A stretch of DNA of 64,000 nt from Allobosea sp. Leaf344 (GCF_001426225.1 NZ_LMRT01000014.1:337514-401513); one strand, 5' to 3'; shown: positions 17,603 through 26,288, counted from the stretch's first letter. Notes: a model not told the origin generated them from the letters alone. A program made the numbers and translations.

Positions 17603-18517
17603 TCAATTCAGCATCAGGACCATCAGCGGCAGGGTGGCGAGCGCCAGCAGCGTCTGCAGCGTCGTAATCTCGGCCATCAGCGGCGCGTCGCCGCCGAGAT
17701 CCCGCGCCAGGAAATAGGCCGCCGTCGCCGTCGGCACGCTGCTGGCGATCACCGTCATGGTCAGCGCCGTTCCGGTCACGCCGAATTGCCGCGCCAGCGT
17801 CCAGGCCAGCAGCGGCATCACGATCAGCTTCAGGACGAGCGCCAGCCCATGCGCGGGGCGGGGCGCCGCCAGGCGCTTCAGATCCAGCCCCGCACCGACG
17901 ACCAGCAGCCCGACCCCGAGCGCAGCCCGACCCATGATGTCGACATAGGTGGCGACGGCGGTGGGGATCATCCACTGCATCTGGTTCAGGACGAGCCCCA
18001 GCGCCGAAGACCAGATGAAGGGGTTGAACAGGATCGAGCGCAGCGTCGCCCCCGCGCTCATCCGCTGGCCGGCGGCGAATTGCGCGAGAACCAGCACGCA
18101 CATGATGTTCAGCACCGGGATCATCGCGGCGACGGCGATGGCCATCAGCGTCGCGCCCTCGCGCCCGTTCAGACCGGCGGCGAGGGCGAGCGCGACGAAG
18201 GTGTTCCAGCGCACCGAACCCTGGAAGATCGAGGTGAAGGCCGGCCCGTCTATGCCGATCCGCAGCAGCAGCGGGCGGATGGCGAGCAGCAGCCCGGCGA
18301 CGATCAGGATCGCCAGGACCAGGCTCATCCCCATCGCCAGCACGGGGAGCCGGCCGAGATCGGCCATCGCCAGCGTGTAGACGACCACCGCCGGGAACAG
18401 CACCTGATAGGTCAGGCGCTCCACCCCCAGCCAATGCGCGGGCGACAGCACTCCGCGGGCCTTGAGCGCCCATCCGGTAGCGATGACGAGAAAAACGGCG
18501 ATCAGACTGTCGGTCAT
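17603..18517 (-). CDS. AEC-family (auxin efflux carrier) transporter
   Basis: 304 residues with about ten hydrophobic segments in the two-half AEC arrangement (DSLIAVFLVIATGWALKARG at the start, VIASSVPTATAAYFLARDLG near the end). Members export or import small carboxylates such as malate in bacteria. The ATG at 18517 aligns with the usual AEC N-terminus; an in-frame start at 18598 adds a proline-rich leader of 27 residues and has an equally weak ribosome site. No neighbouring gene indicates a substrate. Confidence 0.85.
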   Translation of the reverse strand: MTDSLIAVFLVIATGWALKARGVLSPAHWLGVERLTYQVLFPAVVVYTLAMADLGRLPVLAMGMSLVLAILIVAGLLLAIRPLLLRIGIDGPAFTSIFQGSVRWNTFVALALAAGLNGREGATLMAIAVAAMIPVLNIMCVLVLAQFAAGQRMSAGATLRSILFNPFIWSSALGLVLNQMQWMIPTAVATYVDIMGRAALGVGLLVVGAGLDLKRLAAPRPAHGLALVLKLIVMPLLAWTLARQFGVTGTALTMTVIASSVPTATAAYFLARDLGGDAPLMAEITTLQTLLALATLPLMVLMLN

Positions 18518-18750
18518 GGAGATCAATGGCGCAGGGGTTGTCGGCAGGGGCGCTGGTGGAACCGGCGCGATGAGATCGGCGTTGTTCGGGAGGTTCATGT
18601 ACCTGTCATGGCCCCGCTCGCGTCACAAGCGCAGCGCCGGCACGGGGGTCTGCAATGGCCGCATTGCCGCCGCGATTGGTTCAGGGGCGGTTCAAGACAG
18701 GCGCTGCAGGATGCGCGCAGTCGCAGCCCTCGCTCAACCCGGAGGATCCT

Positions 18751-19167
18751 ATGACACGCTTCACCGCCAAGCCCGCCGCCTCGCTCGCCATCGTCGCGCT
18801 GGTCGCGGGGGTCTGGGCGGCTCCCGCCGCTGCGCAGGCCCTGCCGGCGCCGCAGGCCGAGCGGCTCGACGCCGCCGCCGCCGATTATTCCTATTATCGC
18901 CACCGCGGCTGGCGCGGCAATCGCGGCGCCTTCGTCGCCGGTGCGGTCGGTCTCGGCGTGCTCGGCGCGGCGGTGGCGGCGAGCCAGCCCGCCTATGGCT
19001 ATGGCTACGGCTATGCCGAACCGGTCTATGTCGAGCCGGAGCCCTATGCCTATGGCTATGGTTATGCGCCGGTCTACGAGGTGCCGGTCGCGCCCTATCC
19101 GCGGCGCCGCGGACCCTATGCCGACACCTATCGCGGGGCGCCGGATCCGGCGCGCGGCGGGCGCTGA
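18751..19167 (+). CDS. tyrosine/glycine-rich secreted protein (first of three)
   Basis: 138 residues with GGAGGA before the ATG. The signal peptide ends at AAPAAAQA. After a short spacer (YSYYRHRGWRGNRGAFVAG) a glycine-alanine hydrophobic stretch follows, then YGYGYGYAEPVY and AYGYGYAPVYEVP repeats and a basic tail. The layout resembles small glycine-zipper-like envelope proteins common in Rhizobiales. It is followed by two other Tyr/Arg/Gly-rich secreted proteins on the same strand. No function can be assigned. Confidence 0.8.
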   Translation: MTRFTAKPAASLAIVALVAGVWAAPAAAQALPAPQAERLDAAAADYSYYRHRGWRGNRGAFVAGAVGLGVLGAAVAASQPAYGYGYGYAEPVYVEPEPYAYGYGYAPVYEVPVAPYPRRRGPYADTYRGAPDPARGGR

Positions 19168-19235
19168 GCCCTGCGGCGGACGCAGGATCACGCATTCCAT
19201 TCAACAGGCCGTGCTGCGGCCGGAAGGTAGCGACC

Positions 19236-19586
19236 ATGAAACGTATGACAGGGCTCCTGCTGGGCTGCGCGAGCCTGGCTCTCGCCGCGCTGGCCTCGGC
19301 TCAGCCCGCCGCAGCGCAATATGGCTGGCGCGGCTATGATCGCTATGACGGCTATGGCCGATATGAGCGCTATGACCGCCGCTACGACCGCGGGCCGCGC
19401 TATGGCCGCGCTCCGAGCCGGGAGTATTACGCGCCGCGCGGCCAGGCCCGCGGGCCGGTGATCGTCAATCCCGGCCGCAATATCCCCGGCGGCAATGCCT
19501 ATCGGATGCAGCCCGGCCCCTATGGCAGCTACGCAGTGCCGGTTCAGCCGGGCAATGAGGGGCGCTACGGCAACCCGAACAACTGA
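19236..19586 (+). CDS. tyrosine/arginine-rich secreted protein (second of three)
   Basis: 116 residues. A Sec signal peptide ends at AQPAAAQ, followed by a highly repetitive WRGYDRYDGYGRYERYDR segment and a proline/glycine-rich end (GPVIVNPGRNIPGGNAYRMQ). AAGGTAGC upstream of the ATG is a modest ribosome site. It lies 68 bases after the first member and shares its signal-peptide type and tyrosine richness, but the repeat units differ. Function unknown; an extracytoplasmic matrix or envelope role is a guess. Confidence 0.78.
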   Translation: MKRMTGLLLGCASLALAALASAQPAAAQYGWRGYDRYDGYGRYERYDRRYDRGPRYGRAPSREYYAPRGQARGPVIVNPGRNIPGGNAYRMQPGPYGSYAVPVQPGNEGRYGNPNN

Positions 19587-19642
19587 TCGGTGAACTCGCA
19601 CCGCCGGCCTGCGGCGTCGATGTCGCAGCCGGCGATGCTTCG

Positions 19643-19650
19643 TTAACCAT
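19643..19650 (+). promoter_or_regulatory. possible CtrA half-site TTAACCAT
   Basis: An exact match to the alphaproteobacterial CtrA half-site, 73 bases upstream of the third secreted-protein gene in otherwise GC-rich DNA. An eight-base match can occur by chance. Confidence 0.3.
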
Positions 19651-19722
19651 AGGAGAGTGATATACCCGGGATAGGGGCCGATTCCGCCGCGGGCGGCGCG
19701 GCCGGTGTCATGGGGGGCAGGG

Positions 19723-20055
19723 ATGGTTCAGCGGATCTGGCTCGTCGGTCTGGCGAGCGTGGCGGTTTCGATGTTCGGAGCGGCCGGCGCAGCGGCGCAA
19801 TATTTCGATGACGGCTACCGCCGCGGTTACGATCGCGGCTATTCGCGTGGCTATGAGCGCGGCTACGAGCGTCCGAGCCGTTATGAGCGCGGCTATGACC
19901 GCGGCTATGACGACCGGCGCGGCTATGGTTCGCGGCAGCAAATGCGCTCGAATGATCCGATGGCGGGCATGTCGCTCGAGGAGCGCAAGCAGGCGATCAA
20001 GAACCATCGCGAAGCGCAGAAGAAGGCGATCAAGCGCGGCTACGTCATTCCTTGA
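19723..20055 (+). CDS. tyrosine/arginine-rich secreted protein (third of three)
   Basis: 110 residues with a G-rich ribosome site (GGGGGGCAGGG). The signal peptide ends at GAAGAAAQ; the mature part begins [20 protein letters not shown] and continues with RGY-D/E repeats, then a charged helical C-terminus ([20 protein letters not shown]). That charged end is absent from the two upstream relatives. The last 11 bases overlap the end of convergent ruvX. A TTAACCAT at 19643 is a possible CtrA site. Function unknown. Confidence 0.78.
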   Translation: MVQRIWLVGLASVAVSMFGAAGAAAQYFDDGYRRGYDRGYSRGYERGYERPSRYERGYDRGYDDRRGYGSRQQMRSNDPMAGMSLEERKQAIKNHREAQKKAIKRGYVIP

Positions 20056-20569
20056 GCGGGATGGTCTCCTGCTCGGCATCGGCGATCTCGGGCTGAGGCG
20101 GCTCCATCCGCATCAGCCTGTCGAGCGCGCCCTGGAGGATGTAGGCGGCGGCCATCTTGTCGACCACGGCCGCACGCTTGGCCCGCGACGCATCGGCGAA
20201 GAGCAGGGTGCGGGTCACCGCCAGGGTCGACATGCGTTCGTCCCAGAAGGCGATCGGCAGCGGCGTCAGTGGCACCAGATTGCGCACGAAGGCGCGCGTG
20301 GACTGCACGCGCGGACCCTCCGTCCCGTCCATGTTGAGCGGCAGCCCGATCACCAGCCCGGCCACCTGATGCTGCGCCGCGATCTTCAGAAGCTGCGCGG
20401 CATCGAGCCCGAACTTGACCCGCTTGATGGTCTCGAGCGGTGTCGCGATCTGCCGTTCGACATCCGACAGGGCGAGGCCGATGGTCTTGGTGCCGAGGTC
20501 CAGCCCGAGCAGCCTGGCGTGATCGGGCAGGGCGAGAAAGGCTTCGAGCGGCACGAGATTGCTGGACAT
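20045..20569 (-). CDS. ruvX: RuvX/YqgF family putative Holliday junction resolvase
   Basis: 174 residues. RNase-H-like fold with [17 protein letters not shown] (first catalytic Asp), [28 protein letters not shown] (catalytic Glu) and [14 protein letters not shown] (last Asp). The E. coli homologue YqgF is essential and linked to 16S rRNA 5' maturation. Start at 20569 matches the family N-terminus, and the open frame extends to 20704 without support. It overlaps the convergent secreted-protein gene by 11 bases. Confidence 0.93.
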   Translation of the reverse strand: MSSNLVPLEAFLALPDHARLLGLDLGTKTIGLALSDVERQIATPLETIKRVKFGLDAAQLLKIAAQHQVAGLVIGLPLNMDGTEGPRVQSTRAFVRNLVPLTPLPIAFWDERMSTLAVTRTLLFADASRAKRAAVVDKMAAAYILQGALDRLMRMEPPQPEIADAEQETIPLKE

Positions 20570-20627
20570 GGCAGAGGGCCTAGCATGCGCCGCCGCCCGG
20601 GGCGAGCGGCGCATGGTCTCGATTCGA

Positions 20628-21605
20628 TCAGCCCTGCGGCTTGATGCCCGCAGCCGCGAGCGACTGCGCCCATTTCTCGATTTCCTCGGCGAAGAGCTTG
20701 GCATGCGCCTCGCGGGTCCATTGCGCCTCCGGGAAGGTGCTGGTGCCGAAGGCCTTGAAGCGCTCCTGCACCGCAGGCTGCTTCAACGCCTCGCGCAGGG
20801 CAGCGTTGAGCTTGTCGAGCACCGCGGCCGGCGTCGCCTTGGGCGCGTAGAGCCCGTGCCAGATCGTCATGTCGAGCTTGGCACCGGCCTCGGTCATCGT
20901 CGGCGTCTCGGGCAGGACGTCGAGGCGCTCGGCGGAGGTCACCGCATAGGCGCGGATCTTCTGGCCCTGGATCTGCGGGATCGCCGAGGTCGACTGGTCG
21001 CAGAGGATGTCGATCTGGCCGCCGACGAGATCATTCATCGCCGGGCCGGTGCCGCGATAGGCCACCTGGGTGAATTTCGCACCGAGCTGCTGCGACATCA
21101 GCACCGCGCAGAGATGCGAATTGGAGCCGACGCCGGCATGGGCGATCGTCAGCTTCTCGGCATTCTGCTTGATATAGGGGAAGAAGGCCTTGGCATCCTG
21201 CGGCGGCAAGGCGAGCTTGCTGGCGATGACCATCGGGCCGGTATTGACGAGGCCGATGGCCGCGAAATCGGTCTTGGTGTTGTAGCCGAGATTGCCATAG
21301 AGGGCCGGCGCCGCCGCCAGCGCGAGATGGTGGATCAGCAGCGTGTGCCCGTCCGGCTCCGCCGCGGCCAGGCGCTTGGCCCCGGCCGTGCCGCCGGCGC
21401 CGGCGACGTTCTCGATCAGGATCGGCTGGCCGAGCGTCTTGCTCATCTGCTCGCCGAGCAGCCGGGCGATCACGTCGCTGGGGCCGCCGGCCGCGAAGGA
21501 CACGATGATCGTGATCGGCTTGGTCGGATAGGCCTGCGCCATCGCGGGCGTGGAGAGCCCCAATGCCATCAGCCCGGCAAGGGCGGCTCGTCTCGTGATG
21601 CTCAT
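20628..21605 (-). CDS. Bug-family periplasmic binding protein of a tripartite tricarboxylate transporter (probable sulfolactate uptake)
   Basis: 325 residues with GGAGGAAG before ATG 21605. A signal peptide ([20 protein letters not shown]) is followed by the Bug signature [19 protein letters not shown], then [35 protein letters not shown] and [11 protein letters not shown]. These proteins capture carboxylates in the periplasm for TctAB-type permeases. It is 71 bases downstream of the GntR regulator and divergent from suyAB. In Chromohalobacter sulfolactate clusters a TTT transporter (SlcHFG) supplies sulfolactate, so that substrate is likely. The two membrane subunits are not in this window. 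Confidence 0.85.
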   Translation of the reverse strand: MSITRRAALAGLMALGLSTPAMAQAYPTKPITIIVSFAAGGPSDVIARLLGEQMSKTLGQPILIENVAGAGGTAGAKRLAAAEPDGHTLLIHHLALAAAPALYGNLGYNTKTDFAAIGLVNTGPMVIASKLALPPQDAKAFFPYIKQNAEKLTIAHAGVGSNSHLCAVLMSQQLGAKFTQVAYRGTGPAMNDLVGGQIDILCDQSTSAIPQIQGQKIRAYAVTSAERLDVLPETPTMTEAGAKLDMTIWHGLYAPKATPAAVLDKLNAALREALKQPAVQERFKAFGTSTFPEAQWTREAHAKLFAEEIEKWAQSLAAAGIKPQG

Positions 21606-21676
21606 GCGTCTTCCTCCGTCGTTGAAAAATGCCGCTCTGTGTCGGCTTCGGGTGGGTGAAATCGGCCCGCCGCGCC

Positions 21677-22441
21677 TCAGCGCAGATCGGACAAATAATG
21701 CGCCTCCTGGGTCAGGCACAGGCTGGTGCGCAGCTCGACCGGCGAACCGTCGAGCGAGAGCGCGATCCGGTCGATCGCCAGGGCAGGGGTGCCGGGCGCG
21801 ACGCCGAGATGCCCGGCCTGCTCGGCGTCGAGCGCCACCGCCTTCAGCCGCTCGCGCGCATGGGCGACGGTGATGCCGTAGCGGGTCGCGAACAGGCTGT
21901 AGAGATTGTTCGGCACCGGCCCGTCCTCTAGCCCGGGCACGATGCGCGCCGGCAGGACGATCGTCTCCAGCACCAGCGGCGAGGTGCCGAGCGAGCGGAT
22001 GCGCCTGATGCGCAGGACCGGCTCTGTCTCCCCGAGCTCCAGCGCCTGCCGCTCGCGCGGATCGGCGCCGCCGCCGGCGATGCCGATCACCCGGCTGTCG
22101 GGAAAGCGGGGGATGCCGTCATCGGGCACCAGCTTGAAGAATTGGAACAGGATGCGCCGCTCGTCATGCTCGGCGACGAAGGTGCCGCGGCCCTGGCGGC
22201 GGACCAGCAGGTTCTCGGCCGCCAGCTCGTCCAGCGCCTTGCGGACCGTGCCCTGGCTGACGCCGATCTCGCTCGCGAGCTGGCCCTCGCTGGGCAGCGC
22301 CATGCCGGGCGCCCACACGCCCTCGACGAGTCGGCGGACGAAAATCGCCTTCACCTGCCGGTAAAGCGGGCGGAACCCCAGAATTTCGGCTCCGGCGGCC
22401 TGATCTGGCCGCGCTGCAAATTCGAGCTTGTGCTCAGTCAT
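21677..22441 (-). CDS. GntR-family (HutC-type) regulator of the sulfolactate module
   Basis: 254 residues. N-terminal winged helix (PSEGQLASEIGVSQGTVRKA, LVRRQGRGTFVAEH) followed by a UTRA ligand domain (LRIRRIRSLGTSPLVLETIV, LAIDRIALSLDGSPVEL). The ATG at 22441 is three bases from the perfect palindrome GTCTTATATAAGAC and has no Shine-Dalgarno; TATAAG inside the palindrome would start a leaderless or near-leaderless message. It lies between the binding-protein gene it probably shares a transcript with and divergent suyAB, so it should control both arms, with sulfolactate or a derivative as inducer (inference). Confidence 0.9.
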   Translation of the reverse strand: MTEHKLEFAARPDQAAGAEILGFRPLYRQVKAIFVRRLVEGVWAPGMALPSEGQLASEIGVSQGTVRKALDELAAENLLVRRQGRGTFVAEHDERRILFQFFKLVPDDGIPRFPDSRVIGIAGGGADPRERQALELGETEPVLRIRRIRSLGTSPLVLETIVLPARIVPGLEDGPVPNNLYSLFATRYGITVAHARERLKAVALDAEQAGHLGVAPGTPALAIDRIALSLDGSPVELRTSLCLTQEAHYLSDLR

Positions 22442-22443
22442 GT

Positions 22444-22457
22444 GTCTTATATAAGAC
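22444..22457. promoter_or_regulatory. perfect 14-bp palindrome in the divergent gntR / suyAB promoter
   Basis: GTCTTAT/ATAAGAC, perfectly symmetrical and AT-rich in GC-rich DNA. It contains TATAAG on both strands. Rightward, TTGTGC at 22428-22433 lies 16 bases upstream of that -10, giving a suyA leader of about 60 bases; leftward, the -10 places the start of transcription at or next to the GntR ATG. A single bound GntR dimer could shut both promoters. Confidence 0.7.
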
Positions 22458-22522
22458 TGTTCGCAAGGCCGGTCGAGTCCTGTTTTGGCTGCCGGACACG
22501 AGATCGCTGAGAGGAGACACCC

Positions 22523-22810
22523 ATGAGCAAGCCCCACCTCCTGGTGCACGAGAAGAAGGACACCGTCGGCGTCGTCGTCGTCGAGGGTCTCAAGGCCGGC
22601 ACCGACATGCTGTGCGTCGTCACGCACGACAATTCCGACTTCCGCCTCACCGCCAAGATGGACATCCCGATCGGCCACAAGGTCGCGCTCAAGGACATCA
22701 AGAAGGGCGAGACGATCTGGAAATACGGCCAGGACATCGGCCAGGCCCGGGCGGATGTGAAGCAGGGCGAGCACCTGCACGTCCACAACGCCAAGACCAA
22801 GCGCTGGTGA
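22523..22810 (+). CDS. suyA: (2R)-sulfolactate sulfo-lyase subunit alpha (UxaA-type SAF domain)
   Basis: 95 residues forming a stand-alone SAF domain: VVVVEGLKAGTDMLCVVTHD, AKMDIPIGHKVALKDIKKGE and ending HLHVHNAKTKRW. In altronate dehydratases this domain is the N-terminal part; SuyA is the split form. AGAGGAG precedes the ATG. With the large subunit 89 bases downstream it should desulfonate (R)-3-sulfolactate to pyruvate and sulfite in the cytosol. Altronate or galactarate dehydration is the alternative, disfavoured by the exporter and two sulfolactate-type dehydrogenases downstream. Confidence 0.82.
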   Translation: MSKPHLLVHEKKDTVGVVVVEGLKAGTDMLCVVTHDNSDFRLTAKMDIPIGHKVALKDIKKGETIWKYGQDIGQARADVKQGEHLHVHNAKTKRW

Positions 22811-22899
22811 GCCCGCGCCGCCCCGCCTAGAGGGTCGGCTTCCCCATTCTCCGGGCTCCCCGAGCGGTCGAGCCCAATTCCTCTGAAAGGACCTGAACC

Positions 22900-24180
22900 A
22901 TGTCGATCGTCGCGAATTTCGATCTCGTGAAGGGCAAGCTCGGCCGGATCAAGGGCCGCAAGATCGAGGCGCCCGAATTCAAGGCCCCGATGATCAAGCG
23001 CCCCTCCGGCCGCAGCCTCGATTCCTTCGTCGGCTGGCGCCGTGAGAACGGCCGTGTCGGCGTGCGCAACCATGTGCTGCTGCTGCCGCTGGACGATCTC
23101 TCCAACGCCGCCTGCGAGGCCGTCGCCAACAACGTCAAGGGCACGCTGGCGATCCCGCACGCCTATGGCCGCCTGCAGTTCGGCGAGGATCTCGAGCTGC
23201 ATTTCCGGACGCTGATCGGCACCGGATCGAACCCGAACGTCGCGGCCGTCGTCGTCATCGGCATCGAGGATGGCTGGACCAAGCGCGTCGTCGACGGCAT
23301 CGCCAAGACCGGCAAGCCCGTGGTCGGCTTCGGCATCGAGGGCCATGGCGACATCGCCACCATCGCCAAGGCCTCCTATGTCGCCAAGGAATTCGTGCAG
23401 TGGGCGACCGAGCTGCAGCGCGAGAAATGCGGCATCGAGGAGCTCTGGGTCTCGACCAAATGCGGCGAGTCCGACACCACCACGGGCCTGTCCTCCTGCC
23501 CGACCGTCGGCAACATGTATGACAAATGGATCCCGCGCGGCGTCTACGGCGTCTTCGGCGAGACCTCCGAGATCACCGGCGCCGAGCATCTCTGCAAGGC
23601 CCGCGCCGCCACGCCGGAAGTCGGCGAGCGCTGGTACAAGATGTGGAAGGCCTATCAGGACGACGTGATCGAGGCCCACAAGACCGATGATCTCTCGGAT
23701 TCGCAGCCGACCAAGGGCAACATCGCCGGCGGCCTGACCACGATCGAGGAGAAGGCGCTCGGCAATCTCGAGAAGATCGGCCGCGAGTGCAAATACATCG
23801 ACATCCTGCAGCCGGCGGAAGCGCCGACCAAGGGTCCGGGCCTGTATTACATGGACACCTCCTCCGCCGCGGCGGAATGCGTGACCCTGATGGCGGCGGG
23901 CGGCTATGTCGTGCACACCTTCCCGACCGGCCAGGGCAACGTCATCGGCAATCCGATCGTCCCGGTCATCAAGATCACCGGCAATCCCAAGACGATGCGC
24001 ACCATGCCGGAGCATATCGACGTCGACGTCTCCGGCATCCTGCGCCGCGACATGACGATCCCGCAGGCGGGCGACGCGCTGATCCAGACGATCGTGCGCA
24101 CGGCCAATGGCCGCCTGACCGCGGCCGAGGCGCTGGGCCATCGCGAATTCTCGATGACCAAGCTCTATCGCTCGGCCTGA
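22900..24180 (+). CDS. suyB: (2R)-sulfolactate sulfo-lyase subunit beta (UxaA family)
   Basis: 426 residues of the altronate dehydratase catalytic region: [62 protein letters not shown] and [20 protein letters not shown]. Conserved cysteines in TKCGES and SSCPT are candidate ligands for the Fe2+ centre. AAAGGACC lies before the ATG. The sequence around [20 protein letters not shown] and TKRVVDGI is as I recall for SuyB proteins. A strong 11-bp hairpin follows the stop before the exporter gene and may set the relative transcript levels. Confidence 0.82.
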   Translation: MSIVANFDLVKGKLGRIKGRKIEAPEFKAPMIKRPSGRSLDSFVGWRRENGRVGVRNHVLLLPLDDLSNAACEAVANNVKGTLAIPHAYGRLQFGEDLELHFRTLIGTGSNPNVAAVVVIGIEDGWTKRVVDGIAKTGKPVVGFGIEGHGDIATIAKASYVAKEFVQWATELQREKCGIEELWVSTKCGESDTTTGLSSCPTVGNMYDKWIPRGVYGVFGETSEITGAEHLCKARAATPEVGERWYKMWKAYQDDVIEAHKTDDLSDSQPTKGNIAGGLTTIEEKALGNLEKIGRECKYIDILQPAEAPTKGPGLYYMDTSSAAAECVTLMAAGGYVVHTFPTGQGNVIGNPIVPVIKITGNPKTMRTMPEHIDVDVSGILRRDMTIPQAGDALIQTIVRTANGRLTAAEALGHREFSMTKLYRSA

Positions 24181-24197
24181 CCTGACCTAACGTCGAC

Positions 24198-24222
24198 GAC
24201 GCGCGGCGAGCCGCCGCGCGTC
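24198..24222 (+). other. 11-bp hairpin between suyB and the exporter gene
   Basis: GACGCGCGGCG and CGCCGCGCGTC pair perfectly around the loop AGC, 17 bases after the suyB stop. No T-run follows, so it looks like an RNA-processing or stabilising stem, or a partial attenuator, rather than a full terminator. Confidence 0.5.
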
Positions 24223-24273
24223 ACGGGGCCCGGGGCTGAGCCGCGCCGGTGCCCGAGCCTTCGGAGCGCCGTC

Positions 24274-25332
24274 GTGTCCACCGCCATTTCCGCCCGCCCG
24301 GGCGTGATCCGTCCGCTTGTCGACGGTGTCGCCCTGTCCGTCGTCGTCGCGGTCGCGGCCGCTCTGGCCGAACCCGCCGTGAAGGCGGCCGCGGGCGGGC
24401 GGTTCGGCCTCCCGGCCGTGGTGATCGCGCTGATCTTCGGCATGCTGCTGCACCCGCTGGCCAACAGGCAGCGCTTCCAGCCGGGCATGGTGTTCTGCGT
24501 CAAGAAGATGCTGCGCTGGGCGATCGCGCTGCTCGGTCTGCGCGTCGCGCTCGGCGACATCGTCGCGCTCGGCCTGACGACCGCGCTGATCGTCATCGCG
24601 TCGATGGCCGCCACCGTCGCATCCGGCTTCGTGCTGGCGCGCTTTCTCGGCCGCGAGACCGGCATGGGCGCGCTCGCCGGCGTCGCGACCGCGGTCTGCG
24701 GCGCCTCGGCCGCCCTGGCGACCGCGACCGTCGTCCCGGATTATCGCAGCAAGGCCGCCGACGTCGCCTTCACCGTGATCGCCATGAACGCGCTGTCGAC
24801 GCTGGCGATGCTGTTCTACCCCTTGCTCTGCGTCTGGCTCGGCCTGACGCAGGCGCAGACCGGCGTGATGCTGGGCGCCACCATCCATGACGTGGCCCAG
24901 GTCGTCGGGGCGGGGCAGGCGGTCTCGATCGAGGCCGCCAATGCGGCGATCATCGTCAAGCTGTTCCGCGTCTTCCTGCTGCTGCCGGCGGTGCTCATCG
25001 TCGGCTGGTGGCTGGTCCGGGACGGCGCCGATGCCGACGTCTCCGGCAAGGCGAAGGTGCCGGTGCCGGTCTTCGCCATCATGTTCCTGGTGCTGTGCCT
25101 GGCCAACAGCCTGCTCTCGACACTGCCCTCCCTGGCTGGCACCTATGGCCCCCTTCGCGACCTGCTGCTGGAGATCTCGCGCTGGGGCCTGCTCGTCGCC
25201 ATCGCGGCGTTGGGGCTCGGCACCTCCATCGGCGCGATGGCGAGGCTCGGCTGGCGGCATCTGCTGCTGGTCACCGGCACGAGCCTCGTCATCCTGGTCG
25301 TCGTCACCGGCAGCCTGCTCGCGCTGGGCTGA
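24274..25332 (+). CDS. suyZ: YeiH-family putative sulfate exporter (SuyZ/TauZ type)
   Basis: 352 residues, about ten membrane spans, beginning at GTG 24274 with GGAGCG upstream. Family marks of YeiH/UPF0324 are visible: FGLPAVVIALIFGMLLHPLA, VKKMLRWAIALLGLRVALGD, ATAVCGASAALATATVV and MLGATIHDVAQVVGAGQAVS. Members beside sulfonate lyases (TauZ, CuyZ, SuyZ) are thought to export the sulfate formed from released sulfite. Placement between suyAB and two sulfolactate-type dehydrogenases fits that role. Confidence 0.82.
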   Translation: MSTAISARPGVIRPLVDGVALSVVVAVAAALAEPAVKAAAGGRFGLPAVVIALIFGMLLHPLANRQRFQPGMVFCVKKMLRWAIALLGLRVALGDIVALGLTTALIVIASMAATVASGFVLARFLGRETGMGALAGVATAVCGASAALATATVVPDYRSKAADVAFTVIAMNALSTLAMLFYPLLCVWLGLTQAQTGVMLGATIHDVAQVVGAGQAVSIEAANAAIIVKLFRVFLLLPAVLIVGWWLVRDGADADVSGKAKVPVPVFAIMFLVLCLANSLLSTLPSLAGTYGPLRDLLLEISRWGLLVAIAALGLGTSIGAMARLGWRHLLLVTGTSLVILVVVTGSLLALG

Positions 25333-25358
25333 CCGCAACCCTCTGGAGCACGCTGATC

Positions 25359-26288
25359 ATGGCCGATATCGTCATCACCGAATTCATGGACGAGGCTGCG
25401 GTGGCGGCGCTGCGGGCGCGCTACAGCGTGCATCACGATCCCGAGCTCTTCGCCAAGCCCGACGAGCTGGCGCGGCATCTCGCCGAGGCGCCGGCCCTGA
25501 TCGTGCGCAACCAGACTCAGGTGCGCGGCGCCGTGCTGGAGGCGGCAAAGGCGCTGAAGGTCGTCGGCCGCCTCGGCGTCGGCCTCGACAATATCGATAT
25601 GGAGGCCTGCGCCGCCCGCGGCATCAAGGTCTTCCCGGCGACCGGCGCCAACAGCCTCTCGGTGGTGGAATATGTGATCTGCAGCGCCATGGTGCTGCTG
25701 CGCGGCGCCTATTTCTCCAATGCCGCGATGCTGGCCGGGGAATTCCCCAAGACCAGGCTGATCGGCCGCGAGATCGCGGGCAAGACGCTGGGGCTGATCG
25801 GCTTCGGCGCCATCGCCCGAGACACCGCCCATCACGCCCGCGCGCTCGGCATGAGCGTGATCGCCTATGATCCTTACGTCGCGGCCGACGACAAGGCCTG
25901 GCACGCGACGGAGCGGCTCGAACTCGACGGCGTCCTGTCCAATGCCGACGTCATCAGCATTCATCTGCCGCTGACGCCGGAAACCAAGGGGCTGATCGGC
26001 AAGGAGGCCTTCGCGAAGATGAAGCCGGATGCGGTGCTGGTGAACGCCGCCCGCGGCGGGGTCATGGACGAGGAGGCGCTGGTCGCGGCGCTGAAGGCCG
26101 GTAGGTTGGGTGGCGCCGCCCTCGACGTCTTCGCCGAGGAGCCGCTGCGCGAGGGCGCCAAGCTGTTCAAGGACACGCCGAACCTGATCCTGACGCCGCA
26201 TATCGCCGGCAACACGGTGGAATCCAACGGGCGCGTCTCCGGCCTGGTCGCCGATCGGGTGATCGCGGCGCTGGAGGGCAGGCTATGA
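25359..26288 (+). CDS. slcC: D-2-hydroxyacid dehydrogenase, probable (S)-sulfolactate dehydrogenase
   Basis: 309 residues of the D-2-hydroxyacid dehydrogenase family. The NAD motif is LGLIGFGAIARDTAHHARAL; the substrate arginine is in VNAARGGVMDE; the acid/base His is in LTPHIAGNT and the Glu in FAEEPLREG. SlcC-type enzymes oxidise (S)-sulfolactate to sulfopyruvate with NAD+. It follows the exporter by 26 bases and its stop overlaps the comC start (ATGA), so the two are translationally coupled, as expected for enzymes that together racemise sulfolactate. Other 2-hydroxyacids, such as glycerate, are possible by sequence alone. Confidence 0.8.
   Translation: MADIVITEFMDEAAVAALRARYSVHHDPELFAKPDELARHLAEAPALIVRNQTQVRGAVLEAAKALKVVGRLGVGLDNIDMEACAARGIKVFPATGANSLSVVEYVICSAMVLLRGAYFSNAAMLAGEFPKTRLIGREIAGKTLGLIGFGAIARDTAHHARALGMSVIAYDPYVAADDKAWHATERLELDGVLSNADVISIHLPLTPETKGLIGKEAFAKMKPDAVLVNAARGGVMDEEALVAALKAGRLGGAALDVFAEEPLREGAKLFKDTPNLILTPHIAGNTVESNGRVSGLVADRVIAALEGRL

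Noticed and set aside
19800-19930. Tandem short repeats in non-coding DNA
   Set aside because: They encode the RGY-D/E repeats of a secreted protein with a signal peptide and a good ribosome site.
22523-24180. Altronate dehydratase split by a frameshift
   Set aside because: The two parts have separate starts with good ribosome sites and an 89-base gap; the split SAF/catalytic arrangement is normal for SuyA/SuyB.
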